Shown: positions 1-10,414, counted from the first letter of the stretch. The stretch: 64,000 bases of DNA from Pseudomonas triticifolii (GCF_014358015.1 NZ_JACONV010000009.1:1-64000), one strand, 5' to 3'. Numbers and translations: made by a program. The notes: generated from the sequence alone by a model not told the origin.

Positions 1-164
1 TGTCAAACTCTTTTTTCTCACCGCTGCCGATTCAAACAAACTCGACCTACTTCCTCGCTGACCTCATTCGATAAACCCTTGTAACTCATTGAATAACAAG
101 GCTTTTTCGTTTCCGTCTGCGCCGGAAGTGGGGCGAATTATAGACACATCACAGAGCGCGTCAA
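1..164 (-). promoter_or_regulatory. Probable tandem promoters of a leftward rRNA operon lying off the window
   Basis: On the minus strand there is TTGACG (159-164), a 16-nt spacer and a perfect TATAAT (137-142), followed by a GC-rich discriminator. A second TTGACA lies at 1-6, its -10 box being outside the window. Strong tandem promoters with a GC-rich start region are typical of rRNA operons. In P. aeruginosa an rRNA operon lies next to msrPQ, as I recall. The sequence between the two is A/T-rich leader with no coding frame. The boxes are seen directly; the rRNA assignment is inference from promoter style and synteny. Confidence 0.6.
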
Positions 165-173
165 CAGTTAATT

Positions 174-794
174 TCAGCTTTTTACCGATCGATTCGCCCG
201 GACCGTACCAAGACGGGGGATTCGCCTAGCAATCATTGGGATTCTAAGGATCAGCAGCCCTCCTCCGATTACCGCATATAAGGCCCATTCCTTGAGATCG
301 GCACGGACAATCCAGAACATATGCAGCAAACCCAAGCCTAGAATCACGTAGATCAGCCGATGCAGCTTCTTCCATCGCGCGCCCAATCGGCGCTGACTAT
401 AGCGATTGGAGGTCACAGCCAGCGCCAGAAGACAGATAAATGCGAGCGCGCCAACAATGATGTAGGGCCGCTTGACCAGCTCCACACCCAATTGCCCGAA
501 ATCCAGCCCCAGAACAAAAAGCGTGTACATGGTCATATGCAACACAACATAGGCAAAGCACCAAAGCCCTAGCTGCCGGCGTACCACGATCCAGAAAGGC
601 CAGCCGCTTAGTCGCTGCAACGGCGTCATGGCCAACGTGATCAGCAACAGTATCAGCGCCCCTAACCCGAAGTTCTCAACCAGCGCCTTGCCCGGATCAG
701 GACCGAGCGCAAATATCCAGGCCTGATAGAGCCAGAGAACGGGCGCAACGCATGCAGCTAGAAATACGCAGAGACGCAGTAACGGATAGCGCAT
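174..794 (-). CDS. msrQ: MsrQ, haem-binding membrane subunit of the MsrPQ methionine sulfoxide reductase
   Basis: This inner-membrane b-type haem protein passes electrons from the respiratory chain to periplasmic MsrP, which repairs oxidised methionines. The 206-residue protein is almost entirely hydrophobic helices, with candidate haem-ligand histidines at about positions 86, 145 and 158, as in the ferric-reductase-like membrane family. The ATG at 794 overlaps the msrP stop (ATGA), which indicates translational coupling; a TTG codon one position upstream is unlikely to be the start. The stop codon lies only about 10 nt from the -35 box of the leftward promoter at 137-164, so upstream activating sequence for that promoter would fall inside this gene. 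Confidence 0.93.
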   Translation of the reverse strand: MRYPLLRLCVFLAACVAPVLWLYQAWIFALGPDPGKALVENFGLGALILLLITLAMTPLQRLSGWPFWIVVRRQLGLWCFAYVVLHMTMYTLFVLGLDFGQLGVELVKRPYIIVGALAFICLLALAVTSNRYSQRRLGARWKKLHRLIYVILGLGLLHMFWIVRADLKEWALYAVIGGGLLILRIPMIARRIPRLGTVRANRSVKS

Positions 795-1807
795 CAATAG
801 TCCTTCCGCAGATCCATGCCGGTATATAAAGAGGCAACCTCTTCCTCATACCCGTTGAACATCTTCGTATCTCGGACATTGGGACTGAACAGACCGCTCG
901 GCAGCCGTCGCTCACGTGCCTGCGTCCAGCGAGGGTGATCGACAGTCGGGTTGACGTTGGCATAGAAGCCATATTCATTGGCCGCAATACTTTGCCACGT
1001 GGTTTTAGGCTGCTCACTGACCAGGCTGATGCGCACAATCGACTTCACGCTCTTGAAGCCATACTTCCAGGGCACGACCAATCGTAGCGGCGCGCCGTTC
1101 TGATTGGGCAGCTCTCGCCCATACATGCCCACCGCGAGGATCGCCAGAGGGTTCATCGCCTCATCCAGACGCAACCCTTCTACATAAGGCCAGTCGATCA
1201 GCGCGAAATCAGAACGCTGCCCAGGCATGGACTTGGAATCCTCCAGCGTTTCGAAACGAATGTACTTGGCCTTGGAGGTCGGCTCTACCTGCTTGAGCAA
1301 GGCCGAGATGGGAAACCCGATCCAGGGAATAACCATCGACCAGGCCTCTACGCACCGCAGACGATAGATGCGCTCCTCCAGTTGATAAGGCTTCATGAAG
1401 TCTTCGAGGGCATAGCGACCCGGCTTGCCGACCTCACCATCAATCACCACGCTCCACGGCTCGGTTTTCAGGGAGCCCGCGTTTTTCGCAGGATCGCCCT
1501 TGTCCGTCCCGAACTCATAGAAGTTGTTGTAGTGGGTCGCATCCTTGAAGGGTGTAATCGCCTCATCTTTGACATTAACCGCCTGCCATTTCGTCGCAGG
1601 AAGTTTGTCGGCAAACCATCCTGGCGCTTTGCCTGCTTCGACATCGGCGTAACGCGAGGGGTCGGCAGCACCGGCCCAGCGCGGCAAGGCGCTCACCGCC
1701 AATCCGGCAAGGGAGCTTGCCAACAGCGTACGGCGAGAAAGGTAGATGGATTCAGGCGTTACGTCGGACTCTTTGGAGTCGGACGCAGAAGGAAGCTTGA
1801 TTAGCAT
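794..1807 (-). CDS. msrP: MsrP, periplasmic molybdenum-dependent methionine sulfoxide reductase
   Basis: This is the molybdopterin catalytic subunit that reduces methionine sulfoxide in periplasmic proteins, using electrons from MsrQ. The 337-residue protein starts with a twin-arginine signal (SRRTLLA, residues 24-30), a hydrophobic stretch and a likely cleavage after AGA at residue 47, consistent with export of the folded cofactor-loaded enzyme. Cys152, in YRLRCVEAW, is the expected molybdenum ligand of the sulfite-oxidase fold. It forms a two-gene operon with msrQ through a 4-nt overlap. Length and domain order are normal for the family. Confidence 0.95.
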   Translation of the reverse strand: MLIKLPSASDSKESDVTPESIYLSRRTLLASSLAGLAVSALPRWAGAADPSRYADVEAGKAPGWFADKLPATKWQAVNVKDEAITPFKDATHYNNFYEFGTDKGDPAKNAGSLKTEPWSVVIDGEVGKPGRYALEDFMKPYQLEERIYRLRCVEAWSMVIPWIGFPISALLKQVEPTSKAKYIRFETLEDSKSMPGQRSDFALIDWPYVEGLRLDEAMNPLAILAVGMYGRELPNQNGAPLRLVVPWKYGFKSVKSIVRISLVSEQPKTTWQSIAANEYGFYANVNPTVDHPRWTQARERRLPSGLFSPNVRDTKMFNGYEEEVASLYTGMDLRKDY

Positions 1808-1870
1808 GATGACTCCGCAGCCTAGGGGAACTGATGCACCAATAGACTACGGAGTATGGAGGAAATTAGA

Positions 1871-2728
1871 TCAATTTGAGGATTTGTGGCGACGAAGGCG
1901 CAACAAATACTGAGCAGGGCCAGATAGCGCGTAACCGAGGAATATCAGCAGCAGAATGCGAGGCGGATCACTGAACACCACCGCGAATACCAGGACTACT
2001 GCAAGGATGGCAACGAACGGCACGCGACCTCTCAGGTCCAGCTCCTTGAAGCTGTTGTACTTGATGTTGCTGACCATCAGCATGCCAGCACCGGCAACCA
2101 GCAGCGCAACCAGGAACGACAGCTTGGACCCCTGAATGCCGAAGTCACTGAACGCCCAGACAGTACCCGCCACCACACCTGCGGCAGCCGGGCTGGCCAG
2201 ACCGATGAAGTAGCGCTTGTCGGCCTTGCCCACTTGAGTGTTGAAGCGCGCCAGACGCAACGCCGCGCCTGCAACATAGATGAAGGCAACCATCCAGCCA
2301 ACTTTGCCCATGTCCCCGAGTGCCCAGCCAAAAGCCAGCAAGGCGGGGGCCACACCAAAGGCGACCATGTCGGACAGCGAATCGTATTCGGCGCCGAAGG
2401 CACTTTGCGTATTGGTCATGCGCGCCACACGACCATCAAGCCCATCCAGCACCATGGCCACGAAGATGGCGATGGCGGCAAAGGCAAAGTACTTGCTGGC
2501 TCCAGCCGTATCGCCGGCACTTAGAGCACTTTGAGCGCTCATGGAGCTGATGATGGAGTAGAAGCCCGCAAACAGATTCGCGGTAGTGAACAGGTTCGGC
2601 AGTAGATAGATACCGCGATGACGGACCTTGCGCCCTTCGGCGTCGTGCCCTTCTTCAACGTGTTCATCGATAGGTAGCAGACTTTCAGCGTCAGAGGCCT
2701 TGATCGGCTCTTCAGGACGTTCGCTCAT
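1871..2728 (-). CDS. pssA: CDP-diacylglycerol--serine O-phosphatidyltransferase
   Basis: This integral membrane enzyme makes phosphatidylserine from CDP-diacylglycerol and serine, the committed step to phosphatidylethanolamine. The CDP-alcohol phosphotransferase signature D-G-x2-A-R-x8-G-x3-D-x3-D is complete at roughly residues 98-120, followed by several hydrophobic helices. The first 35 residues are acidic and probably cytosolic. Two in-frame ATGs lie 6 nt apart. An AAGG motif sits 8 nt before the inner ATG (2728) but only 2 nt before the outer one (2734), so I chose 2728 (285 residues). The gene stands alone between msrP and ilvC. Confidence 0.92.
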   Translation of the reverse strand: MSERPEEPIKASDAESLLPIDEHVEEGHDAEGRKVRHRGIYLLPNLFTTANLFAGFYSIISSMSAQSALSAGDTAGASKYFAFAAIAIFVAMVLDGLDGRVARMTNTQSAFGAEYDSLSDMVAFGVAPALLAFGWALGDMGKVGWMVAFIYVAGAALRLARFNTQVGKADKRYFIGLASPAAAGVVAGTVWAFSDFGIQGSKLSFLVALLVAGAGMLMVSNIKYNSFKELDLRGRVPFVAILAVVLVFAVVFSDPPRILLLIFLGYALSGPAQYLLRLRRHKSSN

Positions 2729-2828
2729 GGACATTACCTTGCAGCGGTTTGAAAAGGTTCGACAGATGTCTGCGACGAGGGTTCGTCCGCAAACGATGCA
2801 GCTTTATACCAGAGCCTGACCCCATAAC

Positions 2829-2860
2829 GAAAAAACGCGGCCCATTGGCCGCGTTTTTTC
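2829..2860 (-). terminator. Intrinsic terminator after ilvC (bidirectional shape)
   Basis: A GC-rich stem (CGCGGCC / GGCCGCG, loop CATT) is flanked by A and T runs on both sides. It lies 16 nt past the ilvC stop and separates ilvC from the pssA upstream region. Confidence 0.85.
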
Positions 2861-2875
2861 ATGAACCGGAAAAGA

Positions 2876-3904
<1,029 letters not shown>

Positions 3905-3938
3905 TTATCTTGGCCGTTCAGGCCATTTGCTTAATGAG

Positions 3939-4430
3939 TTAAACGCTCAGCACTTTGTCGCCACGGGCAATGCCCGTCACGCCACTGCGTACTGTTTCCA
4001 GGATGGCGGCGGTGCCGATGGCCTGAATGAAGCTGTCCAGTTTGTCGCTCGTACCGCTCAACTGCACGGTATAGACGCTGGCGGTCACGTCGACGATCTG
4101 CCCGCGGAAGATATCCGTGGTGCGCTTGATCTCGGCACGCTGTGCACCGGTAGCCTTGACCTTGACCAGCATCAGCTCACGCTCGATGTGCGCGCTCTCC
4201 GACAGGTCGACCAGCTTGACCACTTCAACGAGCTTGTTGAGGTTTTTGGTGATCTGCTCGATCACCTCATCGTGGCCCACGGTGGTCAGCGTCAGACGCG
4301 ACAGGGTCGGGTCCTCGGTTGGCGCAACCGTCAGGCTTTCGATGTTGTAGTTACGCTGCGAGAACAGTCCGACGACACGAGACAATGCACCCGGTTCGTT
4401 TTCCAGCAGTAGGGAAATGATGTGCCGCAT
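3939..4430 (-). CDS. ilvH: Acetolactate synthase small (regulatory) subunit
   Basis: IlvH binds the catalytic subunit IlvI, raises its activity and confers feedback inhibition by valine. The 163-residue protein opens with an ACT domain (MRHIISLLLENEPGALSRV), followed by the conserved C-terminal domain. The ATG at 4430 lies 2 nt after the ilvI stop, so translation is coupled. An in-frame extension into ilvI exists, but the ACT domain normally starts at this methionine. Confidence 0.97.
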   Translation of the reverse strand: MRHIISLLLENEPGALSRVVGLFSQRNYNIESLTVAPTEDPTLSRLTLTTVGHDEVIEQITKNLNKLVEVVKLVDLSESAHIERELMLVKVKATGAQRAEIKRTTDIFRGQIVDVTASVYTVQLSGTSDKLDSFIQAIGTAAILETVRSGVTGIARGDKVLSV

Positions 4431-4432
4431 GA

Positions 4433-6157
4433 TTATGTCCGCTCCGTCTTGCTCAACCACATATCGCGCATGGAGCCGTCCTTGATCTGCATCGGATAGA
4501 CGTGCTCGGTTACATCGACCTGGATGTCGAGGAAGACCAGACGGTCTGTCATGGCAAACGCTTCTTCCATCTTCGGCTTCAAATCTTTCAGGTCAGTGAT
4601 GCGCATACCGACATGGCCATAGGCTTCGACCAGTTTGACGAAGTCAGGCAGCGATTCCATATAGGAATGCGAGTGACGTGCGCCATAGCTCATGTCCTGC
4701 CACTGGCGAACCATGCCCAGCACACCGTTGTTGAGCAGGATGATCTTTACAGGCAGACCGTACTGCAGGCAGGTCGACAGCTCCTGAATGTTCATCTGGA
4801 TGCTGCCTTCACCGGTCACACACGCGACGTGCGCGTCCGGGAAATTCAATTTGACGCCCATGGCCGCCGGAAAACCGAAGCCCATCGTGCCCAGGCCGCC
4901 AGAGTTGATCCAGCGATTAGGCTTGTTGAAACGGTAGTACTGAGCCGCGAACATCTGGTGCTGACCCACGTCGGAGGTGACGTAGGCGTCGCCCTTGGTG
5001 ACTTCGCACAGTGTTTCGATCACGGTCTGTGGCTTGATTACCGAGCCATCGCCGCGGTTGTAAGGGAACAGGTCGCCACCGGCGCGCCATTCGTCAATCT
5101 GCTTCCACCAGGCAGCGACAGATGCCTTGTCCGGGGTCTCACCGATTTCCTTCAACGTGGCGACCATCTCGGTCAATACGCTTTCGACAGGACCCACGAT
5201 TGGCACATCGGCCTTGATGGTCTTGGAGATCGATGCCGGATCGATGTCGATATGAATGATCTTGGCATTCGGGCAAAACTTGCTCGCGCCATTGATCACT
5301 CGGTCATCGAAGCGCGCACCGACTGCCAGGATCACGTCGGTGTGGTGCATCGCCAGGTTGGCGGTGTAGCTGCCATGCATACCAAGCATGCCGACGAACT
5401 GACGATCCGTGCCCGGATAGCAACCCAAACCCATCAAGGTATTGGTGACCGGCGCATTGAGCAGTTGAGCCAACTCGGTCAGCGGTGCTGAGCCGTTGCC
5501 CATCACCACCCCGCCGCCGGCGTAGATGATTGGACGTTTGGCAGCCAGCAGCATCTCGACCGCCTTGCGGATCTGGCCGGAGTGGCCACGAACCGCCGGG
5601 CTGTAGGAGCGCAGCTTGGCTTTCTTGGGGAAAACGTATTCGAATTTCTCGGCCGGGTTGGTCATGTCCTTCGGGATGTCGACGACGACAGGACCGGGAC
5701 GGCCGGATTGCGCCAGATAGAACGCTTTCTTCAGGACTTCCGGGATTTCCGAAGCGTGCTTGATCATGAAGCTGTGCTTCACGATCGGGCGGGAGATACC
5801 GATCATGTCGGTCTCCTGGAACGCGTCGGTGCCCACCAGCGTACTGGCGACCTGACCAGACAGAACCACCATCGGGATGGAGTCCATGTAGGCCGTGGCG
5901 ATACCGGTAATTGCGTTGGTTGCCCCCGGACCGGAAGTCACCAGCACCACGCCCGCCTTGCCGGTTGCACGGGCATAGCCATCGGCCATGTGCGTGGCAG
6001 CCTGCTCGTGACGGACAAGGATGTGGCTTACGGCCGGTTCTTTGAACAGCGCGTCGTAGACATGCAGAAGGGCACCACCCGGGTACCCGTAGATGTGCTC
6101 AACGCCTTCGTCACGCAAAAAGCGGACGATCATTTCAGCGCCAGATAAAAGCTCCAC
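4433..6157 (-). CDS. ilvI: Acetolactate synthase large (catalytic) subunit
   Basis: This ThDP- and FAD-dependent enzyme condenses pyruvate with pyruvate or 2-oxobutyrate, the first committed step of branched-chain amino acid synthesis. It has the three-domain ThDP layout: a PYR domain with the catalytic Glu51 in [10 protein letters not shown], a central FAD-binding domain, and a C-terminal PP domain with the ThDP/Mg motif GEGSIQMN...LNN. I chose the GTG at 6157, giving 574 residues beginning (M)ELLSGAEM. A clear ribosome binding site, AGAGGTG, sits 6 nt before it and overlaps the earlier in-frame GTG at 6166. It is the first gene of the ilvI-ilvH-ilvC run. Confidence 0.97.
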   Translation of the reverse strand: MELLSGAEMIVRFLRDEGVEHIYGYPGGALLHVYDALFKEPAVSHILVRHEQAATHMADGYARATGKAGVVLVTSGPGATNAITGIATAYMDSIPMVVLSGQVASTLVGTDAFQETDMIGISRPIVKHSFMIKHASEIPEVLKKAFYLAQSGRPGPVVVDIPKDMTNPAEKFEYVFPKKAKLRSYSPAVRGHSGQIRKAVEMLLAAKRPIIYAGGGVVMGNGSAPLTELAQLLNAPVTNTLMGLGCYPGTDRQFVGMLGMHGSYTANLAMHHTDVILAVGARFDDRVINGASKFCPNAKIIHIDIDPASISKTIKADVPIVGPVESVLTEMVATLKEIGETPDKASVAAWWKQIDEWRAGGDLFPYNRGDGSVIKPQTVIETLCEVTKGDAYVTSDVGQHQMFAAQYYRFNKPNRWINSGGLGTMGFGFPAAMGVKLNFPDAHVACVTGEGSIQMNIQELSTCLQYGLPVKIILLNNGVLGMVRQWQDMSYGARHSHSYMESLPDFVKLVEAYGHVGMRITDLKDLKPKMEEAFAMTDRLVFLDIQVDVTEHVYPMQIKDGSMRDMWLSKTERT

Positions 6158-6556
6158 GTTGTTCACCTCTAAAACGCCAGAATACCGCCCACTATGGGAC
6201 GGGTCTTTATAGGTTTACTGCCAAGCAGAGCATGAGCGACGGTGGTCGCCGACTACGTCAGCACTGACTGAGCAAGTATTGGGATGTCCCTGAGTGTTGC
6301 GGAACATTCCCACCCAGCGCGAGGTAACGCGTTGCGGGTGTTACAGGTCGGCGCGGGTGTGCGCCTCATGATCTACCGAGAGGGTCTGCTTCTGGCAGTC
6401 CTTCTACAGCGAACTTTGGATTGTTGTGATTCGCCCTCCTCAAGTCAAGTCATCGTTGAGCTTTCTTGCGAGCAAGTTCCTGAAATTGCACTGTTTCAGA
6501 CGCACGCGCACCGTTATGGTAGCGTTTGGGGGGCATAGACATTTCAAGGAAACACC
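6158..6556. other. Divergent regulatory region between ilvI and the DUF4124 gene
   Basis: This 399-nt stretch holds the leftward ilv promoter (see 6420-6448) and a leader of about 250 nt before ilvI. The leader contains a possible 38-codon leftward frame (6370-6254). Its last third is modestly rich in Ile, Leu and Val codons, but I see no convincing attenuator terminator after it. A second leftward frame of about 28 codons (start near 6533, stop near 6450) lies upstream of the promoter. The rightward gene has a plausible AAGGA site at 6547-6551. Confidence 0.5.
6420..6448 (-). promoter_or_regulatory. Probable sigma70 promoter of ilvIH-ilvC
   Basis: On the minus strand there is TTGACT (6443-6448), a 17-nt spacer and AACAAT (6420-6425). 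This predicts a start near 6413 and a long untranslated leader before ilvI. Confidence 0.55.
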
Positions 6557-6988
6557 ATGCAATGGATGATATTCGCTGCCGCACTGGCAATGTCAGCGAG
6601 CGCAACCACCCAGGCCGCGTCCATCTACAAGTGGGTAGACGCCCAGGGCGTGACGCATTTCGACGCCCAGCCACCGACCGGCAAAGACGCACAACAGATC
6701 AATGTGCAGACACCTCAGCCTGCCGTGACGCCTGCAGCCCCTTCAGCCCCGACACGGCCGATCGACACGCAGCAACGCGCCGCGGACGAAAAGGTGCGGG
6801 CACAAGTGAAAGCCGAGGAAGCGAAACGGGAAGAGAACTGCGCGACCCTGCGCACCAATCTCGCGCAACTGCAAATCAATCCGCGAGTGCGCGAGCAGGT
6901 GGACGGTGAAACGAGGCGCCTGACGGACGAAAACCGCAAGACCCGTATTGCCGAGACCGAAAAGGCCCTCTCCGAGTACTGCCATTAA
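6557..6988 (+). CDS. Exported DUF4124-domain protein of unknown function
   Basis: The 143-residue protein has a short signal peptide (hydrophobic residues 4-20, cleavage expected after the Ala-rich stretch). This is followed by the DUF4124 hallmark SIYKWVDAQGVTHFDAQPP, a small beta-hairpin domain common in exported gammaproteobacterial proteins. The middle is Pro/Ala-rich and the C-terminal half is highly charged and helical. Cysteines at about 94 and 142 could form a disulfide. The function is not known. It is transcribed towards the yqcC-lpoP-mrcB cluster and away from ilvI. Confidence 0.8.
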   Translation: MQWMIFAAALAMSASATTQAASIYKWVDAQGVTHFDAQPPTGKDAQQINVQTPQPAVTPAAPSAPTRPIDTQQRAADEKVRAQVKAEEAKREENCATLRTNLAQLQINPRVREQVDGETRRLTDENRKTRIAETEKALSEYCH

Positions 6989-7000
6989 GCAGTAACCCGG

Positions 7001-7330
7001 TCAACTGGCCTCGGTGATTAAATGGTCGAATCGCGCCAGGCTTTGTTGCAGCAGCCGGGTTTCACCCAGACGCCCGGAATAGACCATCTCGGCCATCTCC
7101 AGAATGCCCGAGGCATTGGGCAGCGGAAGATCCCGTTCGAGGATGATTTTCATCCTCGGCAGGAAAATCCATTGCAGCCATTGCGCGAACTCAAGGGTAT
7201 CCACACAGAACGGCTCCTGACTGGACAGGGCCTGTTCGCTGGGTGGTGTGGTATCCCACCAGCCCAGCACACGCAGCTCTCGCTCGATCAGCAACAACTG
7301 CTCGGCAACTTCCGGGAAACGCTTGTCCAT
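7001..7330 (-). CDS. YqcC family protein
   Basis: This small acidic cytoplasmic protein of 109 residues is largely helical and matches the YqcC (DUF446) family. Conserved-looking blocks are ELRVLGWW near residue 18 and FCVDTLEFAQWLQWIFLPRM near 40-60. The molecular function is unknown. Its ATG overlaps the lpoP stop by one nucleotide (TAATG), so it is almost certainly translated together with lpoP. In other gammaproteobacteria yqcC often sits beside the pseudouridine synthase truC, which is not present here. Confidence 0.85.
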   Translation of the reverse strand: MDKRFPEVAEQLLLIERELRVLGWWDTTPPSEQALSSQEPFCVDTLEFAQWLQWIFLPRMKIILERDLPLPNASGILEMAEMVYSGRLGETRLLQQSLARFDHLITEAS

Positions 7331-8076
7331 TAGCGAGCCTTTTGACGCGCCAGCGCAGCGCCTGCCGAATCACCCTGCTTCTCGCGGGACTGAGCGATCA
7401 GCTCCCACAAGCTTGTCTGAAGACTCGCACGCCCGTTGGCGTAAGTCAGACCACGGCGAGCCAACTGCTCAGCCTGAGCGGCGTCGCCCTGGGCCAGCCG
7501 CACCTGCGCGAGACGATAAAGCACTTGCGGCTCACGAGGTGCCAAACGTTGCGCACGCTCAAGGCTCGACGAAGCGCCGTTGAGATCGCCACCACTCTGT
7601 TGCTGCTGCGCTGTTGTCAGCAAAGCCAGCACCGGGCCATCCAGTTGCTCGTCCTCGGAAAGGCCGCCGCTATTACCGGATGGAATTCCGCTCGGCGCAG
7701 AGGCAGCAGGGATGCTGTAACTGTTGTTGTTCATCGGCGCGGAATTGATCGGCGGCTGATTCACAGGTGCTGTGTCGATAGGCTGGCTATCCACGCTGAA
7801 AGGCGCCTGACTGGCCGGAGCTGAAAAGCTCTGACCCGAATCGCTGCCGCCTGCACCCGGAACCATCACCACCACACCCGAATCCTGAGGCACGGCCTGA
7901 GGTTGCTGGGCCTGTACGGTATTAGTCCGGTTCACGCCGCTACGCGATGCCGAAACACGCTCGCCGTTGGAGACTTTCGAGCTCGAATCCACAACCGGAA
8001 TCGAGCCGCGTTGCACGCTGGCACAGCCGTTGAGCAATGCCAGAGCCGTTAAAGCGGGTATCCACCATTTATTCAC
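7330..8076 (-). CDS. lpoP: TPR lipoprotein, probable PBP1b activator LpoP
   Basis: The 248-residue protein has a lipoprotein signal with lipobox LLNGC (Cys18). A long low-complexity Ser/Pro/Asn/Gln linker (about residues 25-140) follows, long enough to reach from the outer membrane into the periplasm. A C-terminal tetratricopeptide region (about 150-240: LALLTTAQQQQSGGDLNGAS..., LYRLAQVRLAQGDAAQAEQLARRGL) completes it. In P. aeruginosa a TPR lipoprotein encoded beside PBP1b, LpoP, activates that synthase in place of enterobacterial LpoB. Position, lipobox and TPRs here match. It starts 16 nt after the mrcB stop, which fits one operon mrcB-lpoP-yqcC. Confidence 0.82.
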   Translation of the reverse strand: MNKWWIPALTALALLNGCASVQRGSIPVVDSSSKVSNGERVSASRSGVNRTNTVQAQQPQAVPQDSGVVVMVPGAGGSDSGQSFSAPASQAPFSVDSQPIDTAPVNQPPINSAPMNNNSYSIPAASAPSGIPSGNSGGLSEDEQLDGPVLALLTTAQQQQSGGDLNGASSSLERAQRLAPREPQVLYRLAQVRLAQGDAAQAEQLARRGLTYANGRASLQTSLWELIAQSREKQGDSAGAALARQKAR

Positions 8077-8092
8077 TTCAAACCCTCATTGC

Positions 8093-10414
8093 TTAGTTCA
8101 ACCAACCCTTGACCCAGTCCATCACCTCAGTGGCAGGTGCCGGAGTGCCGCCACATGTGGCGCCGGGCTGGGGTTCACTGCCGCGAATATACGGCATCTG
8201 TACAGCATTCGGGCAGCTGGCATCGGATCCCTGACCAGTCTGGGCGTTGACCCAGGCCTGAACCACGTTATCCGGCATCGCCATGTCCAGCGGCAGTGGG
8301 TCGGCCTTGCGCATGAAACTGGTCCAGACCTGCAAGGCACCTGTGGCACCGGTAAACGGCGTCTTGCCGTTGTCGTCGCGCCCCATCCATACCACGGCCA
8401 GCAAGTCCTGGCTGAAGCCTGCGAACCAGCTGTCGCGAGAATCGTTACTGGTGCCGGTCTTGCCCGCCAGGTTCAACGAACTCGGCAATACGCTGTAGAC
8501 CGACTTGCCGGTACCTTCACGCATGACGCGCTGCATTGCATTCTGGACCAGATAAATGGCACCCGGATCGAAGCGTTGTTCAATCTGGAACGGATAGCGC
8601 TTGAGCGGCTCGCCTTCGGCGGTCAGTACGCTGCGAATACCGCGCATTGGCGTGTTGAAGCCGCCACTGGCGATGGTCTGGTACATGGTGGCGACTTCCA
8701 TCGGGCTCAGGCCGCCAGCCCCCAGCAGCATGGACGGATAAGCAGGCCATTCACGCGTCACGCCCAGCTTTGCAAGGGTCTTGAAGACACTTGGAATTCC
8801 CAGTTCGAGACCCAGCTTGGCAGTGGACAGGTTGTAGGAATGCGCCAGTCCCTGATAGAGGAAGATGTTGCCGTGGGACTTGCGATCATAGTTCTGCGGC
8901 TTCCAGATCTGGCCATCTGCGCCTTTGACCTGAAACAGCTCGTCGGCGATCCAACTGGTCAGCGTGTACTGGCTCGGGCGCTCCAGCGCAGTCAGATAAA
9001 TGGCTGGCTTGACCAGCGAGCCAATCGGGCGGACCGCGTCAATGGCGCGGTTGAAGCCCGCGAACCCGGCCTGACGACTGCCGAGCAGGGCTTGAACTTC
9101 GCCGGTTTCAGGGTTTGTCACGACCATCGCTGCTTCGACCTCGTCCGCCCCCTTGCGCCCGGACAGACGCTTGAACGTATCGTCCATGGCCGCCTGAGAC
9201 TTCATCTGCAGGATCGGATCGAAGCTGGTAAAGATACGCAGCCCCTCCTCGGTCAAGTCTTCGTCTCGATAGTCTTCACGCAACTGACGCTTGACCAGAT
9301 CCAGGAAGCCTGGGAACGAGCTGTCGGCCAGGGAGCCGGTCTTGGTCACGCCCAAAGGCATTTTCTTGGCGGCAGCCACGACGTCGGCCGTGGCAACACC
9401 CTGCTGCTCGAACAGGTCCAGGACCAGATTACGGCGCTCAAGCGCTCGTTCGGGGTTGCGACGCGGGTTATAGAAGGACGGCCCCTTGACCAGCCCGACC
9501 AGCATCGCGACTTGATGAATCTTCAGTTCCGACAGTGGCTGGCTGAAGAAATACTGGCTGGCCAATCCAAAACCGTGGACCGCGCGCTGGCCGTCCTGGC
9601 CCACGAATACCTCGTTGAGGTAAGCCTCCAGGATTTCCTGCTTGCTGTAATGAATTTCCAGCAAGACAGCCATCATCGCTTCAGTCAGCTTGCGCGTGAG
9701 GCTGCGCTCGTTGGTCAGGTAGAAGTTTTTGACCAACTGCTGGGTCAGCGTACTGCCGCCCTGACGCATCTGTCCTTGCGAGGTGTTGACCCAGATCGCG
9801 CGGGCAATGGACTTGGGCGATACACCGAAGTGGTGATAGAAATCGCGGTCTTCGACCGCCACCAGCCCATCGAGCAGATAAGGCGGGGCCTGGTCGAGCT
9901 TGATAAGAATCCGGTCTTCCAGATTTTTCGGGTACAGGCCACCGATCAGCAGCGGCTCAAGCCTTGCCACAGCGAGCTTGCCGCCGTTGCCCGATGACAG
10001 GTCAGCGACGTAATCGCCGGAGAAACGCACACGAACCTGCTGGGCCGGGTCCGTCCCTTCATAGAACTGGAAACCTCGGGTATTCAGGTCGACGGTGTTG
10101 CCGTTGACCGCAGCCGCGCCAGGACCATTGGCCACGCTTTCGCGACGATAGCCCAGCGCATCGAGTTCGATGAGAAAGTCATCGCGGCTAAGTTTCTGGC
10201 CGACGAACAGCTCCAGAGGACGCGCATAGACCTTCGCGGGAATCGTCCAGCGCTTGCCGGAGAATTTCTCCTGAACGATCGCATCAAGGTAGATGGCCAG
10301 ACCGGCCAGGAGCACCAGGCCGACAATACTGAGCTTCAACGCCCAGCCCAGCCACTTGCGCAGGCTGCCTGACGGTTGTTTTTTTGCGGGACGGGAAGTA
10401 CGGGATCGAGTCAT
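8093..10414 (-). CDS. mrcB: Penicillin-binding protein 1b (bifunctional transglycosylase/transpeptidase)
   Basis: This class A PBP polymerises lipid II and cross-links peptidoglycan on the outer face of the inner membrane. The 773-residue protein has a basic cytosolic tail, one transmembrane helix at about 25-45 and a UB2H-like docking domain at about 60-150. The GT51 glycosyltransferase domain has catalytic Glu188 in VAVEDRDFYHHFG and the RQGGSTLTQQL motif at 217-227. The transpeptidase domain has nucleophile Ser466 in SLVK, SYN at 526-528 and KTG at 652-654. All catalytic motifs are intact. The adjacent TPR lipoprotein is its likely activator. Confidence 0.97.
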   Translation of the reverse strand: MTRSRTSRPAKKQPSGSLRKWLGWALKLSIVGLVLLAGLAIYLDAIVQEKFSGKRWTIPAKVYARPLELFVGQKLSRDDFLIELDALGYRRESVANGPGAAAVNGNTVDLNTRGFQFYEGTDPAQQVRVRFSGDYVADLSSGNGGKLAVARLEPLLIGGLYPKNLEDRILIKLDQAPPYLLDGLVAVEDRDFYHHFGVSPKSIARAIWVNTSQGQMRQGGSTLTQQLVKNFYLTNERSLTRKLTEAMMAVLLEIHYSKQEILEAYLNEVFVGQDGQRAVHGFGLASQYFFSQPLSELKIHQVAMLVGLVKGPSFYNPRRNPERALERRNLVLDLFEQQGVATADVVAAAKKMPLGVTKTGSLADSSFPGFLDLVKRQLREDYRDEDLTEEGLRIFTSFDPILQMKSQAAMDDTFKRLSGRKGADEVEAAMVVTNPETGEVQALLGSRQAGFAGFNRAIDAVRPIGSLVKPAIYLTALERPSQYTLTSWIADELFQVKGADGQIWKPQNYDRKSHGNIFLYQGLAHSYNLSTAKLGLELGIPSVFKTLAKLGVTREWPAYPSMLLGAGGLSPMEVATMYQTIASGGFNTPMRGIRSVLTAEGEPLKRYPFQIEQRFDPGAIYLVQNAMQRVMREGTGKSVYSVLPSSLNLAGKTGTSNDSRDSWFAGFSQDLLAVVWMGRDDNGKTPFTGATGALQVWTSFMRKADPLPLDMAMPDNVVQAWVNAQTGQGSDASCPNAVQMPYIRGSEPQPGATCGGTPAPATEVMDWVKGWLN

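Noticed and set aside
7967..9997. Rightward frame of 676 codons opposite mrcB
   Set aside because: Shadow of the mrcB codons; mrcB has every catalytic motif on the other strand.
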